From positions 930,001 to 994,000 of the forward strand of contig SEMN01000016.1 in NCBI GenBank assembly GCA_005408345.1: a stretch of DNA of 64,000 nt, in the 5' to 3' direction. Positions within the stretch are counted from its first letter, which is position 1. Each line of letters begins with the position of its first letter. Source of the stretch: Macquaria australasica. Its lineage: Eukaryota; Chordata; Actinopteri; Centrarchiformes; Percichthyidae. The notes under the pieces were generated by a model that saw only the letters and a list, made by a program, of their open reading frames with translations, did no database searches and was not told the DNA's origin. Made by a program: the position numbers and the translations under genes. Of the stretch, positions 1 to 13,000 are shown in pieces.

Positions 1-855
1 TTGGGAGTGGACATGACCGATTACCTGGAAGCATTACTTGTTATATGCAGATTTGATATTTCTCAGCTGTTGAAATGAATGATGAAGGTTGTTGCACCGA
101 AACATAGCTATCAAATAAATTGACCATCAGTGCTGATAATGTATTGGCAATAAGTTGACAGCTTATTTTTGATTTTTTCTTCTCTTCTACATTTGTCTGT
201 ATACATAACCCCCACTGATTTGATGAGGTTAGGAACACATTCACATCATCAGCGGATTCCACCATTCGCCATGTTTGTTCTCCTATCTGACCCTTTAGAA
301 GGCAATGCATTTCTTTTGGATTTGAGCATAATAGCATAGTTTCAGACCATTTGCTGTTGGTGGTAGTGATAGTCAAAATAGGTAGAAAACATGTAGTAGC
401 TGAATAGTGCAGCCAACAGTCCTCAGTTTCCTCAGCCTGAGCATGAATCTTAGGCTGCAGAGCTGGCAGACCCTCAAGGACTGACATAATAATAAAAAGT
501 AATAAATAACATTTGTTAGTCCATGCTCGAGCAAGAGCTCCCTAATGAGTTTTAGTGCAAGCTGACTGAGAGTTTATGAAAATGGCAGCGATAACATTCA
601 TAGCATTCAACATAGCATTCTGGGCATTGCTCAAACTAACTGCTCTGTGCCTCTGCTTGTTGGCTTGATACAGCGTTTGGTGCTGTGGAGTATAATGAGC
701 CCCCCACTGTATGTATAACATTCATCAGTTTGTGAATGACTGATGATACATATCACTAAAATAACAACTTACATGTGGATATAACAGTGAGAACAACAAC
801 ATAATGTGTGAATGAAACGGGATAAAAATGATTATCTTGTCTTCTCTCCATGCAG
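1..855 (+). other. dnajc6 intron, upstream part
   Basis: This is AT-rich intron sequence before the first exon in the window. On the minus strand, 41-487 is an unexplained open frame described separately. I see no other feature. Confidence 0.7.
41..487 (-). CDS. Unrecognised 148-codon open frame in dnajc6 intron
   Basis: The minus strand is open from an ATG at 487 down to taa at 41-43. The product has seven cysteines, including CWLHYSATTC and LLCSNPKEMHC, a basic EEKKKSK patch and no signal peptide or membrane helix. Just inside the start, the minus strand reads as a T-rich run followed by gtcag, a fair splice acceptor, so this could be a terminal exon rather than a single-exon gene. I do not recognise the family. 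It may be a remnant of a mobile element, a host exon or chance. Confidence 0.25.
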   Translation of the reverse strand: MSVLEGLPALQPKIHAQAEETEDCWLHYSATTCFLPILTITTTNSKWSETMLLCSNPKEMHCLLKGQIGEQTWRMVESADDVNVFLTSSNQWGLCIQTNVEEKKKSKISCQLIANTLSALMVNLFDSYVSVQQPSSFISTAEKYQICI

Positions 856-1050
856 GTACATAGGCTATGTGTGTAGCATGGTATCAGAGAAGCCCAGTCT
901 ACCCCACTCCAAGCCCTTGGTGATCAAGGCCCTCACCATGATTCCGGTCCCCTGCTTCAACAAGCAGCGTAGCGGCTGTCGGCCCTTCTGCGACGTCCTC
1001 CTAGGAGAGACAAAGATCTTCACCACTGCACAGGACTACGAGAGGATGAG
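856..1050 (+). CDS. dnajc6: dnajc6 exon A: C2 domain of PTEN-like module
   Basis: The acceptor is tgcag before 856 and the donor is gag|gtacgg after 1050. The exon begins with one base finishing a codon and ends with two bases of an Arg codon. It encodes the start of the tensin-type C2 domain, including KQRSGCRPFCDV, which is nearly the same in human auxilin and GAK. Confidence 0.95.
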
Positions 1051-4000
1051 GTACGGGCTTGTGACTGATACTTAAAGTAAGATTTAAAACACTCAGACAT
1101 AGTGAGATTAACAGTTGCTAACAAACATTTTCATACCAACTAAATTGTGACATTGTTATAATAACATCAGAGAGTATGTAAAGTGAAGTGTATAAGCCTC
1201 AAATAGATCAATAAATCAAGATATTTATTCAGTGTATGATATATATGAAGGTATGATAAAACAGTCTGAAACACATTGTGCTTTTTTCTCCTCATTTTAC
1301 ACTCCCTTTCTCTCTCTCTCTGCAACATTTCCTCTTAATTATTCTTTCCCATTGCTGCTCCATTTATTCTTTCCTCCTCTGCTCTCCATGTTTCTCCCTC
1401 CTACACACTCATGCATGTCCAGGGAGCACAGGGTCCAAGAGGGTAAGGTAGTTTTCCCTCTGGGTGTGAGCGTGCAAGGAGATGTCGTTGTTTCAGTCTA
1501 CCACATGAGGTCGACCATTGGAGGACGTCTGCAGGCCAAGGTAGACTCCATGTGCTTTACGTTGTGTCCTACAAAGTCTTTTTATTGTTGTGCTTACAGT
1601 TAGGATAGTTATACAGTGAGAGACTACAGTACATTTGATGCAATTTGGAATGATAGACTAAAATATCACATGGTCCAAACTTACATTTGTTCTACTGCTG
1701 TCAGGTGTCCAACACCCAGATTTTCCAGATCCAGTTCCACACTGGCTTCATTGCTCCTGGTACCACCATGTTAAAGTTTAACAAGTAAGTACATTTCTTC
1801 TATTTAATCACTTGTATGAGTATGACTGAAAAACAAACCCTGCTGAACCCTTTACAGTAACTATATCTTAATTCTGACCCCAACAACTTGAAAATACAGT
1901 GAGTGCAAGTAACTGGTTGAAAGACTGCACTGAAATCATGATTTACAATACAATACATTTTTTAAAAACAATCCTGCGAATTCCAGTCCTTTTCCCCCCT
2001 CTCTCTGCCTCTCACTATACCTACATACATTTTCTTTCTCACACACCTTATTTTTCCTCTCAGACCAGAGCTGGATGCATGTGACTCTCCTGAGAAGTAT
2101 CCCCAGCTTTTCCATGTGATACTGGATGTGGAGGTGGAGGAGGTGGACAAGCAAAAAGACCTGACGCCGCCGTGGGAGCAGTTCCCCTGTAAAGACCTCA
2201 GCCCCAACGTGCTCTTCTCCTGCCACCAGGAGCATCAGGACGCACTTGCTATCGCTGGTACAGTGGGGACAAATACAAACTGCCTCTGCTAAAATGGACT
2301 GCACACATATGTTTAATCCATAACGTACTGACTGCATATCACACTTGAGGTGGGAAGCTCTATGTTATAGCTTCTGATCCATTAGCTTTTGTGTATTTTT
2401 GAATTTGTGTATCAGCGTTTCTAAAAAGCTCAATCACGATACCAGGTTTTTCTGCTTCTGTTCATGTTCAAAGCAAAATAACTATCCACACCCATACTGG
2501 CTACTAAACACTCATTTAAACAAAGATAAAACAGTGATTATATTGTGAATATTCAACGACAACATCTCTCATGACTCTGACACAGAAGTGCTGTCAAAGC
2601 CTCATAGGAGCTGTAGTTGTTGAAAGGTGTGCTAACTGTTAGACCTTTATTAATATGACAAATATGTCAAATTCTACCACCAACTACATTAGTAGCCGTT
2701 GTAGTGAAGCAACAAATATGGACAGAAAAGACCTGTATCAAGTTTCAGCTCATAACCTCAATGAGAAAGGAACAAAAGCTAGTGAAACACCAGCTAGCTA
2801 GCTAATAGCAAAGCACTTTGGCTTAATTCTACAGCATACTGTATAACCTGTGTACTTAAATGCCTCTGGATTGACAAATGAAAATGTTGCATCTTTTTAT
2901 AAACATTAGGACATTTTTCATCTTTACATGCTTTCTGGGTAGAGCCTCCCAACGTGAATGTGACGTAAATTCAAAATGGCTAATTGTAAGCTAACTGTTG
3001 TTTGTTAGCTGTTACAAAATTAACAGTTAACTATTTAGCCCACTTAAACCTAAAGTAACCCTAAACCTAAGTACTAACCCTAAACTAAATGTACACTGAT
3101 TGTAACCCTAAAAACTACTTACAAAAACTGAGGGATAGCCAAAAATGACTTATAAAACAATCATCATTCAGAAAGTCTAAAACTCAGACTTGTTCTCACA
3201 AGGATAGAAACAAGTGAACAATACACATCCACAAGCAAACACACTCACAAATTAATTATACCTGTACACTCTCATACATGGTGCACAACTACAATAGATC
3301 GCTGATAAGGTAACATAATACAGTATATGCAAAAACACATTCACGTACAGTACGTTAACATGCAGACACATGAACTAACTAATGAACTAACTCTCATTTT
3401 TGTCCCTACAAGATGAGATGGAGGGATTGGATCTGGAGGGTAAGACAGTAGAGGAGATAGACCTGTTAGAGAAACACGTTCAGTTCAGTGACATTAGTTA
3501 ACCAAGGCTTGGCTCAATTCAATCATACTCTTCCCAAAATGTACAAGAGCATTGACCCAACTGATGAATAAATCTGTTGTTATTGGAAAATCACTTGGCT
3601 GTTACCATTTACAATCTGTATTGATTGAATTGAAATGAACCCCATCCTTGTTATGCAGTGATATATCATTTTGGTAGATGATTTTAGTCTGTCTGTGGGG
3701 ACCTGAATAAATTACTAGTGTAAGTAATTCCCTTAACACAAATCCCATGTATTTTTTCCCTGTATCCAGAGAAATGCTTTCATGAAACTGGGGGAAAGAA
3801 AACACATATTCCCAGTGATAATAGCTAAAGGAAGCTAAGGGAAAGAACTGTGCAGCTATATAAGTGGTACAAATTAAAAAATGTTCTACCAAAGTGAAAT
3901 ATTGCTCTAGATTAATACTAGCTGAGGTTTATAGTCATACTGTACATACCATCCCTTCTTTAAAAGCATACTGTAAATTTTATTGATTGGAGTGTGCAGC

Positions 4001-7000
4001 ATAATGTATTATAGCACACAGCGCACAGCATCAGGAGAATAGCTGGTGCTTGTAGCAGAGATGACCTATGTAGTTGCCCATTATTCCCCACTTTGCTCTT
4101 GTCCCTTTTTCTCTCAGCCTACTCTATATTTCTGTCTGCTTTGCCCCAATTAATTTCCTGCTTTGTTATTTCTTCTTTCTCTCCACTTTCTCCTCTGTCT
4201 CATTTGGTAATTCACTGCATTTTCCCTCTGTGTCTTTCTTTCTCTACCTCTTTCCTTCTATTTTCTGTCTCATCCTCCTGCAGAGCCAAGCCGGCCCCAT
4301 GGAGGTCCAGAGGGTCGGGGCCACGGCGAGGAGAGCGAGCCCTCGGATGATGAGATGCTCTCTCTGTCCAGCCAGCGAAGCAACGCCAGCACGGCCCCCC
4401 AGAAACCCGATCCCCCTGCTTCAATGCCTGCCGCCCCTGGACCTGCTGAGGAAGTGGATCTTCTTGGCCTCGATGGGGAGGAGATCAACCGCCCGTGTCC
4501 CTCATCTCAACCCCCGTCTACTGCAGCCGCAACCACTGACCTCCTAGGGGACTTGTTCGGGGCCCCACCCCAGCCAACCAGTGGGCCGTCATCAGCCCAG
4601 TCCACACCACATAAAGTAGTCCCAAACACTGCCTCACCATGCCACTCTCCTGCTCCACCAGGTGAGATACCAACTTTGAAAGTACATTTGATTTCATACA
4701 CAACCCTAAAACAAATATTCAAACATAATATTGCAAAAAGTACGCTTAGATTGCTTGATACACATTTAGGGTATCAGTAGATTTTTAAAGACTGATATAG
4801 TTAATTAAACATGAAAGTTAATTCTTGAACTTTGAGTTAAGACTATTTTGTCAGACTACTATTTCACTTTCACAGACATTTTAAGTCCACTTACTAGCTT
4901 ATTGTGGTGCTTTTAACCACATCTCACAGTTTTCATCAAATGATGTGCGGTTAAATCTCTACATCCCATCATGAGATCTTAAGTGGAGAGTAGTTAGGAT
5001 TATTTTATCAAACTGATATAGTTAATATTAAATAAAAAACAAATGCATAAAAATGAATTAATACTGTAAATAAAATTATATGCTATACTCAAATTCTCAT
5101 ACCTGGATCATGAAAATCTAATCACATTAATTATTAATGAGTTAATTTTCCTGCTAAAAGAAAATGGTAGTCTGTAAGGAAAGTAAGAAGAATATAATTT
5201 TGGATATTTCACATTATGTAATGCAGTTACTAGAACAAATAAATAAAGATATATTGTGAAATATGTGAAATGCTAGACAATAACTTTTAAGGTAGTTAAG
5301 GTAGTCATTTTCATTTTGGCACGTGGAAAACCAGTTAGGATTATTTGGAAATATACAAAGAAACCCAGGGGAATTACACATTCTGTAATGCAAAAGTTGC
5401 ATTGCAAAAACACAGTGTAATTTTCACTGTAAGACAATAACAATGATGGGTATGTTTGTTTCCCTCAGCGTTTGATCCCTTTGGGACGGGTCCCATGCCT
5501 AAGCCTCAGGACATGATGAGTTCATTCCTTGGACCAGGTAACGTGGGGCAGCCAGACCCCTTCCTGCATGCTGCTCGCTCTCCATCACCCACCCTGCAGC
5601 CTTCAAGCTTGGGTAAGGCATGCCTCTGCTGCTCTGCTGCACACTCACAGCATTCTGGATGTAATAAAACCTTTCACATCAGTCCACATCAGGGTAAAGC
5701 ATGTTACACTGTATCTGCAATGTCTGCTGCCATGCCTGAACACGTAAACACGCGTTGTGATTGTCTCTGCCTCTGATCAACTCTAGTTAAAACTGGCATC
5801 AAAACATATTTTTTTAATTTACTTATAAATTTTCCTAAGATTCATTAGACTGCACCGTGTTTTTAATATCTTTGTGCTTTTTTCTTAGCTTTGCTCTACT
5901 TATTGCTTACTCACATATTGGCTTTGCAAGATAGCCTTTTTTGTATTGCTGTTGTTTGCTTGGCAATGAATGGGTTTGCATGATGTATGAGGATTATTTG
6001 CAGCCTGTCTGATTAGTATTGCATAGAGATCGCACAAGCTTGATATTTCTCCCCCAGCACGAATCATTCCCCATCAACATGTTCAGCCTGAACTCTTCCC
6101 AAAGCCAATATTTTAACTTCAAACATGGCAGGGCAATTCTGCTACTTTAGATGTAGACATTTCTTTAGACTTTACACCTTTTGTGGAGAAGTGTGTCCAT
6201 GATGAAGCAAGACAACAACAAAATTATCAGTGTTCCTTTTAATCAGTGTATCATTTTACAATTGACAGTAACATTTAATATATATCGCTGGCCTGAACCC
6301 AACCTGAGCTCGCAGTAATGCTTGTGAAAACACGTCCGACCCTGGCCTGAGCCCAGCAGGCTTGATAGATTTGTAGGAGAGGTTTCAGACCTTTATTTCA
6401 TTATTACAAATAACTTGCACATGACCTTTGCAGTATGATATGATGGATGCCCTTTAAGCAACAAATATCAGATTTAGAACTAACAACTAGATCCATTTAG
6501 ACATCCAACAGCCCCTTAATAACGCCTCTCAACCCTGCTATTATTTTCTCAGGCTGTGTGGGTTCATGTTGCTCAGTTCCCTTTCACTGTGTGCTCAGTC
6601 TGTGACAAACCTTTATGTGCTTGAATAGGCCGGAGTTCCCCTGTCCCGCCTACCACCCCAACCGTCAACATTCAGCAGCAAAATGCCAAGGGAGGATGGG
6701 ACTGGAACAGACCCGCTACCACAAGCACAGGTAGAAACCAGTAACCCAAGCATACACACGCCAACTAAACTTTTTTGTATGTTTTCACATCAGTGGAAGC
6801 TGGTGGAACTGAATGCTGAAGAAATGCAGATATATGTGTTAGTACCAGTTCTCATGCATTGTTTGTTGATTAATCCAGGAGGAGGCTTTGGTATGGGCAG
6901 TCGGTCAGCCACTACTAGCCCCACAGGCTCGGTCCACAGCACCCCCACCCACCAAACCAAGCCAAACACCCTGGACCCGTTCGCTGACATAGGCAACCTC

Positions 7001-10000
7001 GGGGGAAGCCTTGGAGGTCATTCACTGGATATTTTCTGAAGTACATGAACTGAGTCTTTGTTATTTTCGCCACCATCTCTTATGTCATAATCTCTGTCCT
7101 TTCCTTTAACAGGTTCTGGCTTCTCCAGCAAACCCACCACCCCTACTGGAACTACCCCCTCCTTCCCTCCCATGGGCTCCCCATCGCGACCTCCTCCATC
7201 TCCCCAGCACGCACCTGGCTTCCCCTCGTGGCAGCCAGGTGCTGGAGGCGCTGGAGGATGGCAACCCCAAGGACAGGGCCCTGCCCCGCAGCCAAAGCCC
7301 AGCCCCAGCCACACCGCCATGCCTCACACATCGCCCCAGAACCGACCCAACTACAATGTCAGCTTCTCTGCAATGGGAGGGGGCTCACCCAGCGCTGGGG
7401 GCAAAGCACAGGCTGGCATGGGTGAGCAGGAGATGTGGAATTAGATTTGATGTTGTCTGTTATGATGCAAATGTTGTGGTCAGGTTGTGAATTTGTTATT
7501 TGTCTTGTAGCCATGACATATTTTACATAAACTTTCATAATTCATGAAAACAAAATTTAGACAACACTTAACTCTTAAGTGATCCTGCAAAAAACGTGCC
7601 ATTAGGTGGCACTAAAGTAACATAATACATTTAAATGGCCATGATTCAGTGGTCATTAGTCTTATTCATTTAAAAAATTGCACAATTTATTGTTCTGCAA
7701 AATCACAATATTATTATCACTTCCATAGATTTAAAGAAACCTCTAAACATTTTATTAAACTAAACTAGAAACTAAAAATGGCTGCTCACAGATTCATACA
7801 TGACAGAAATAGGATTATTAGATGCTGCTGTGAAAATTAAAAACTGCAGGTTTTTAAATATTTATTTATGTGATTTTTAATTTGATAAGATGTAAACACT
7901 GAATGACTTTCAAAATGCATTCACTTGTCACATACACGACTGTCTACACTAATACACACATGCACACACTGTTGCATCTATATGTCAATGTACACACAGT
8001 CATGAAGAATATATACACACATGGACACATGCAGACAGTCTGTTTATCTGTTTAGTTGTTTTAACCTGAATTTAAAAGCCTTAGCAGGGACGGCTTCAGC
8101 TAGATGCCCTGTATACATTATATCTGTTGCATTACTCCTCTCTACATAACAAGGTGTATCTGTTTTGTCTCTGTTAAATAAAGTAACAAATAATAGATAT
8201 GTTTAGGAGAGAGAGCAGGGAGGTAGTTGTAATACTTGATGACTTACATTTTAGTACATTAACATTTTGATGCTGTGTGCACATTCATTCTTCAGTGGGA
8301 ATGGATCTGTCACTCAGTCAGTTCACGGTACATTGCATGTAACAGTGCAGGACGATAAGTGGCTGAGCAGCTTTTAAAAAGTGTGTTTTCTCTCTTTGTG
8401 TTTGTGTCCCTCTCTGCCAGCTTCTAAGCCCAAGGCCTCGCATGCCAACTTTGATGACCTGCTGTCGGGTCAGGGCTTTGCAGGGACCAAAGAGAAGAAA
8501 GGGCCCAGGACTATAGCGGAGATGAGGAAGGAGGAGATGGCCAAAGAGATGGACCCTGAGAAACTAAAGGCAGGGGATATTTTTCTGATGTGATACTGAG
8601 TAACATCTGTGTGCTAATGAAAATAAGGAGTAGTTTGTTGTTCTTATTCGCTGTTGATGTTTCTGTGAGAAACACCATGAAGTCCCATGACTCTTGCATC
8701 ACTACATCTGAGCAGAATTACAGCTTGACATCAGTTCACTGGGTTTTTGTCATCTGTTTATCCAGTGTAGCACAATAGAAGCAATTCAGCGATTCCCAAA
8801 AGTAGGATAGTGTACTCAAAAACCTTTGGCTGTTAAAGCCATTCTGTTTATTCCAGAATTAATGAAGCGACCAATGTAGGTCTCCCATGACCAAACTTTG
8901 GTTCTTCTAATTACTCCTTTAAAAACACTTCACCAGAGCCAAAAATCACTGAAAGCATTTCTGCTAATTATTGTTCCAAATCTGATCATCACTGGCTAAT
9001 GGCTACCCTTTTCTCCCTCTCCTGTTTGTGACCCAGATTCTGGACTGGATCGAGGGGAAGGAGCGTAACATCCGTGCTCTGCTGTCCACCATGCACACGG
9101 TGCTGTGGGAGGGAGAGACGCGCTGGAAGCCTATGGGCATGGCTGACCTGGTTACTCCAGAACAGGTCAAGAAGGTCTACCGCAAAGCAGTCCTGGTCGT
9201 CCACCCAGATAAGGTGAGACAGATAATGACTGGTGGACTTGAATAAAGTGAGGATCTTTACCTGTGTGCATGCAGGGAGAGAAAACAAGACTTCTCTGTC
9301 TCTACGTCAAACAAGTTCTCTTTTAATAACCTTCATGTTTTGTTGAAATTGACTTTATTTTCTCATTGTTTGGGGTCCCACAGACACCACTGCTGCATGT
9401 GTAAAAGTAAGAATAATTACAATTTTTATCCAATGTTTCCCATCAAAATTTTCTTCTGCACTTATTAACACCCAATATGTAGAGAAGTACTTCAGTGGTA
9501 ACCCATCTCTTTGGCACAAACTGGGCAAGCTCAGCACAAAATACTAAAATAACCATAAAGCAGGGTTATTATGGAGCGCCTTGATAGTTGAATGGTTACT
9601 GCACATGCCGCTGGTTTGATTCCAGCCGGTGACCTTTGTTGCATGTCATACCGCCTCTCTCTTCCCCCATTTCCTGTCTGCCTCTTCACTCAAGCTGTCC
9701 AATAAAGGTGAAACATGCCCCCTAAAAAATAATCTGGTGTTATTACACCAAATATGAAAATATTTCATATGTTATACAGGCTTTGCATTCCTGTTGATTG
9801 CCAAAAAATCATTCTTACAGTACTTATGTACTTGTGACATTACTTATGTTTTGGGTCAATTAGACCCCATTAGACCTCTGTCAACACCGACATCACAGAT
9901 ATAGAGCAAATGAAAATTCATTTATTTATTCATTGTATTTATATTTTACAGCTGTGGTCTCTGAGACCCCAAACAGAGTGAATGTGTCTTCTGAAACGTG

Positions 10001-13000
10001 ATCTGTTCAAAATCACCTTTATAAGCAATTCCTTTAAAATCAGGAAAAGTCATAAGTATCAAGCTGATAAAACTGTCACTGACAATGTGTTATGAAGCAC
10101 AGTTTTTCAGTTTTACTAAAATCTAAGAGACATAACATCTAAAGATTTTCAATATTGGCAAAGTTAATAATAATACTAATTATATAATAATTAATAGAAA
10201 AATTAGTGCTGGAGGATCGAGTTGTTTCTACTTAACTTATATTGAACAGGAACTTTTTCACACATGATATAAACAAAGAGAGTAACACAATGAAAACAAC
10301 CAACATAATCATCACCTTAACAATGGGATAGGTCAGTGATCCAAAAGTAGTTCTCAACCAATCAAATAAAGAACTGCCATCCTGGTGAACAGCCTTAGCA
10401 GTGTCATGAAGGTGATTAATGATATCACCAATCGTAGCATTGTAATCAGGCACAAAGGTACAACATTCAGAACCAATAACAGCACAAGTTCCTCCTTGGG
10501 CTGCTAAAAGAAAATCCAAAGCTGCTCTGTTTTGTAAAGCTAGAAGTCTAACAGAGGCAAGCTCACTCGATATAAGCATGAGGGCTTTACCAGTTTCATT
10601 AGCTATAACTTCTATTGCATGAGACAGATCAGCAATTTGATCCAGCGCAGACATAACTCCGTAAAAAGGAAGAAGGGGGCCGAGTATGTTCTTGAAAGAC
10701 GATTGATGATGAGTCCCAAAAATATCTGAAGCTCCACGTCGTACTCGCTTAAGAAGAGGTTTCTGGGGCAGGGAGTGAGCCACTCTCATAGCCGGGACGA
10801 TGTATGCCAAGCCACAGCGTCCGTTGTAATCCACAGGAAGATACGGGTATGCAAGGTTTCCACATACCCAGTACATTCCCACAGGTGCCGAGATGGAGCA
10901 TTGAGAAGTGCGGTGAGCTAGAGCATTGAGGTGAGCCTGGCCTGCTGCTTCCAAACAGTGCTGAGGTGCAGAATCCAGAGATGTAAAGTCAAAATTGGTA
11001 TGTTCTGGGTCCCATTTGAATGTACGAAGGCAGTCGGATTGTCCTACAGGTGTCTTGCCGTCATTCTGGAGACACCAAGGCAATGGCCGAGGAATCAGCA
11101 GTATGGGAACAGGTTTGGGGGTTTTGAGACATCTGTTGCAGTTCACATGTCCTCCAGAACAGTTAAGTGGTCTCATTTTGGAGATGCTGGAACAATCAGG
11201 GTGAGAATAAGACTGAGACAGGGGAATATGCAACAGGTGGCAGGTGTCACAGTCAGAGGCAGGTATGGCCATCAGAGGTAAACCTTCTCCAGCTGTGTAG
11301 GGCATTAGGCCACAGACATAACAACTAGAATTAGGGCGCATGTGGTTGGCTACTTGCCATGCCATAGTCAGAAAAATATTGATATCCTCTGCTCTTACGT
11401 CTGGTGCTTTCATGACCTGTGGAGCTCCCATGGTGGACTCCACCAAGATCAGTATTAGGAGATGTAGCATCAGGGGCATTCTTCCAGTGGGAGTCATGGA
11501 TCTACAAAATCTGGTTCTGGATCTTCACAGATAGACTCTAGAGCTGTTTTGCAGATATGCTTGAGTCACCGGGCTCTAGTGGAACATCAGCGCCATCATC
11601 AGGAGTCTGGGAGCAAGTTCGTACCTGTGAAATGAATGCAGAGAAGGGAGAATGACTCACAGCAGCACAGCAAACCTAGGTTCCTCACTGTCTTTACAAA
11701 TGGCAAGGCAAGGGAAAGGCAATCATAACAGCAGCCTGTAAAATGACCTTACCTGTGGTTTCAGTCAGCAGCCAGCAGTGAGGCAGCCTTTTTCTTTTGG
11801 CTGTCAGGAATACTCATCGGACTCAGGTTATGGCTCTAACATCTGTTGTGAGATCCTGTCAGGCAGACGTCACCAGCATGCATGCAAGGAGAAAGTACAA
11901 GACCTCTCACCCCTCTATTCACCCTCTCTTTTATCAGAACAAGAGCGTAGGCCCAACACAAAATGAACGCAATCACAGGGGTCTAGTGAATGAATCACAA
12001 GATCAATACCCACTGATTAATCATTACAAGAAGGCTTTTGGATTACAATCATCAAAAGAGGGCAGACTTAGAGGCAACGTTATGTCAGATATGACTTGGT
12101 TGCATAATCCCACAAAAATATTTATTTAGGACAACAAACAGTAAAAATGAATGCATATAAAGGACACGTAAAAGCAGGCTTATCAGGACACACATAAAAA
12201 CTACAGTGCATAAACACACACAAAGATGCATGCACGTACTTCCAGACTCCCGGCATTTAAACATGTTGATTATTGTTAAGAGGAAATATAGAACACACAC
12301 ACTTCAGTAGCTTCACAATAAAAGACAAAAGCAAGAAATAAAATAGAGACACAATGTAAAAGTGATAAATAAAATAAATAATAGTGACTTGTCTGAACTA
12401 AAGAGTCTTTTTTCATTAACATGATATAAAATATCAAGAACAACATTTGGAGAATGAGCATCTTTGTTTTAAAGTTTTAATTGTAGAGTATTTAGGGAGT
12501 TTTGATTGTCTGTGCTTGTCTCTTTTTTTAGTTTGCATCTGTGTTGTTAGTGTTGGTTTGCTTTGGAGTCCATTTTTTTTTTAGACCTGTTGGTTGTTTG
12601 GACCACGCCGTCTTTGAGTTGTTTGCATTAAATCACAGTTTATTCGTCACCTAAATGGTAAATCGACAAAGAATCACACATGGCTTGATATTGCAGCTGT
12701 TGAACTTGTTGATATTGAGCATGTTTCAGCTTTAAAATGTCTGGCCACAGTCCAATCTGTTATGTCAAAGCAGGTGTTTTATATCCAGATGTTTTGCCAG
12801 AGGTAAAACACCTGCTTTGCATCACTCATTTGAATATGGCCAGAAGTGCAGCATATTTCTAAGGTGATTTCCCTATGGGTTTAACTGTCTTGTGTTTTTC
12901 CGTCCTCCCTCGCAGGCGACAGGACAGCCCTATGAACAATATGCCAAGATGATTTTCATGGAACTAAATGACGCCTGGTCAGAATTTGAAAGCCAAGGAC

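Larger units (their letters stand above)
9214..12915 (+). other. dnajc6 last intron, host of an antisense env gene
   Basis: This 3,702-nt intron separates the HPD exon from the last exon. It contains a tRNA-derived SINE (9571-9732), the antisense envelope gene (10232-11497, with a likely promoter to about 11,940) and a perfect-stem hairpin (12766-12819). No gag, pol or LTR was seen on either strand. Confidence 0.9.

Noticed and set aside
4074..4283. Hydrophobic plus-strand frame before dnajc6 exon F
   Set aside because: It is the pyrimidine-rich tract of the intron 3' end, which translates as Leu/Phe/Ser.
7018..7327. Gly-rich minus-strand frames opposite dnajc6 exon J
   Set aside because: Antisense shadow of the GC-rich, Pro-rich coding exon; no motif of their own.
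9571..9732. Possible tRNA gene
   Set aside because: Only the promoter boxes resemble tRNA; there is no full cloverleaf, and the body and tail are those of a SINE.
10931..11281. Plus-strand frame inside the env gene
   Set aside because: Antisense of a clearly recognisable env reading frame; no independent features.
10000..12700. Search for LTR pairs, gag or pol around the env gene
   Set aside because: No direct repeats of LTR type, no protease, polymerase or integrase motifs on either strand, so it is not annotated as a provirus.
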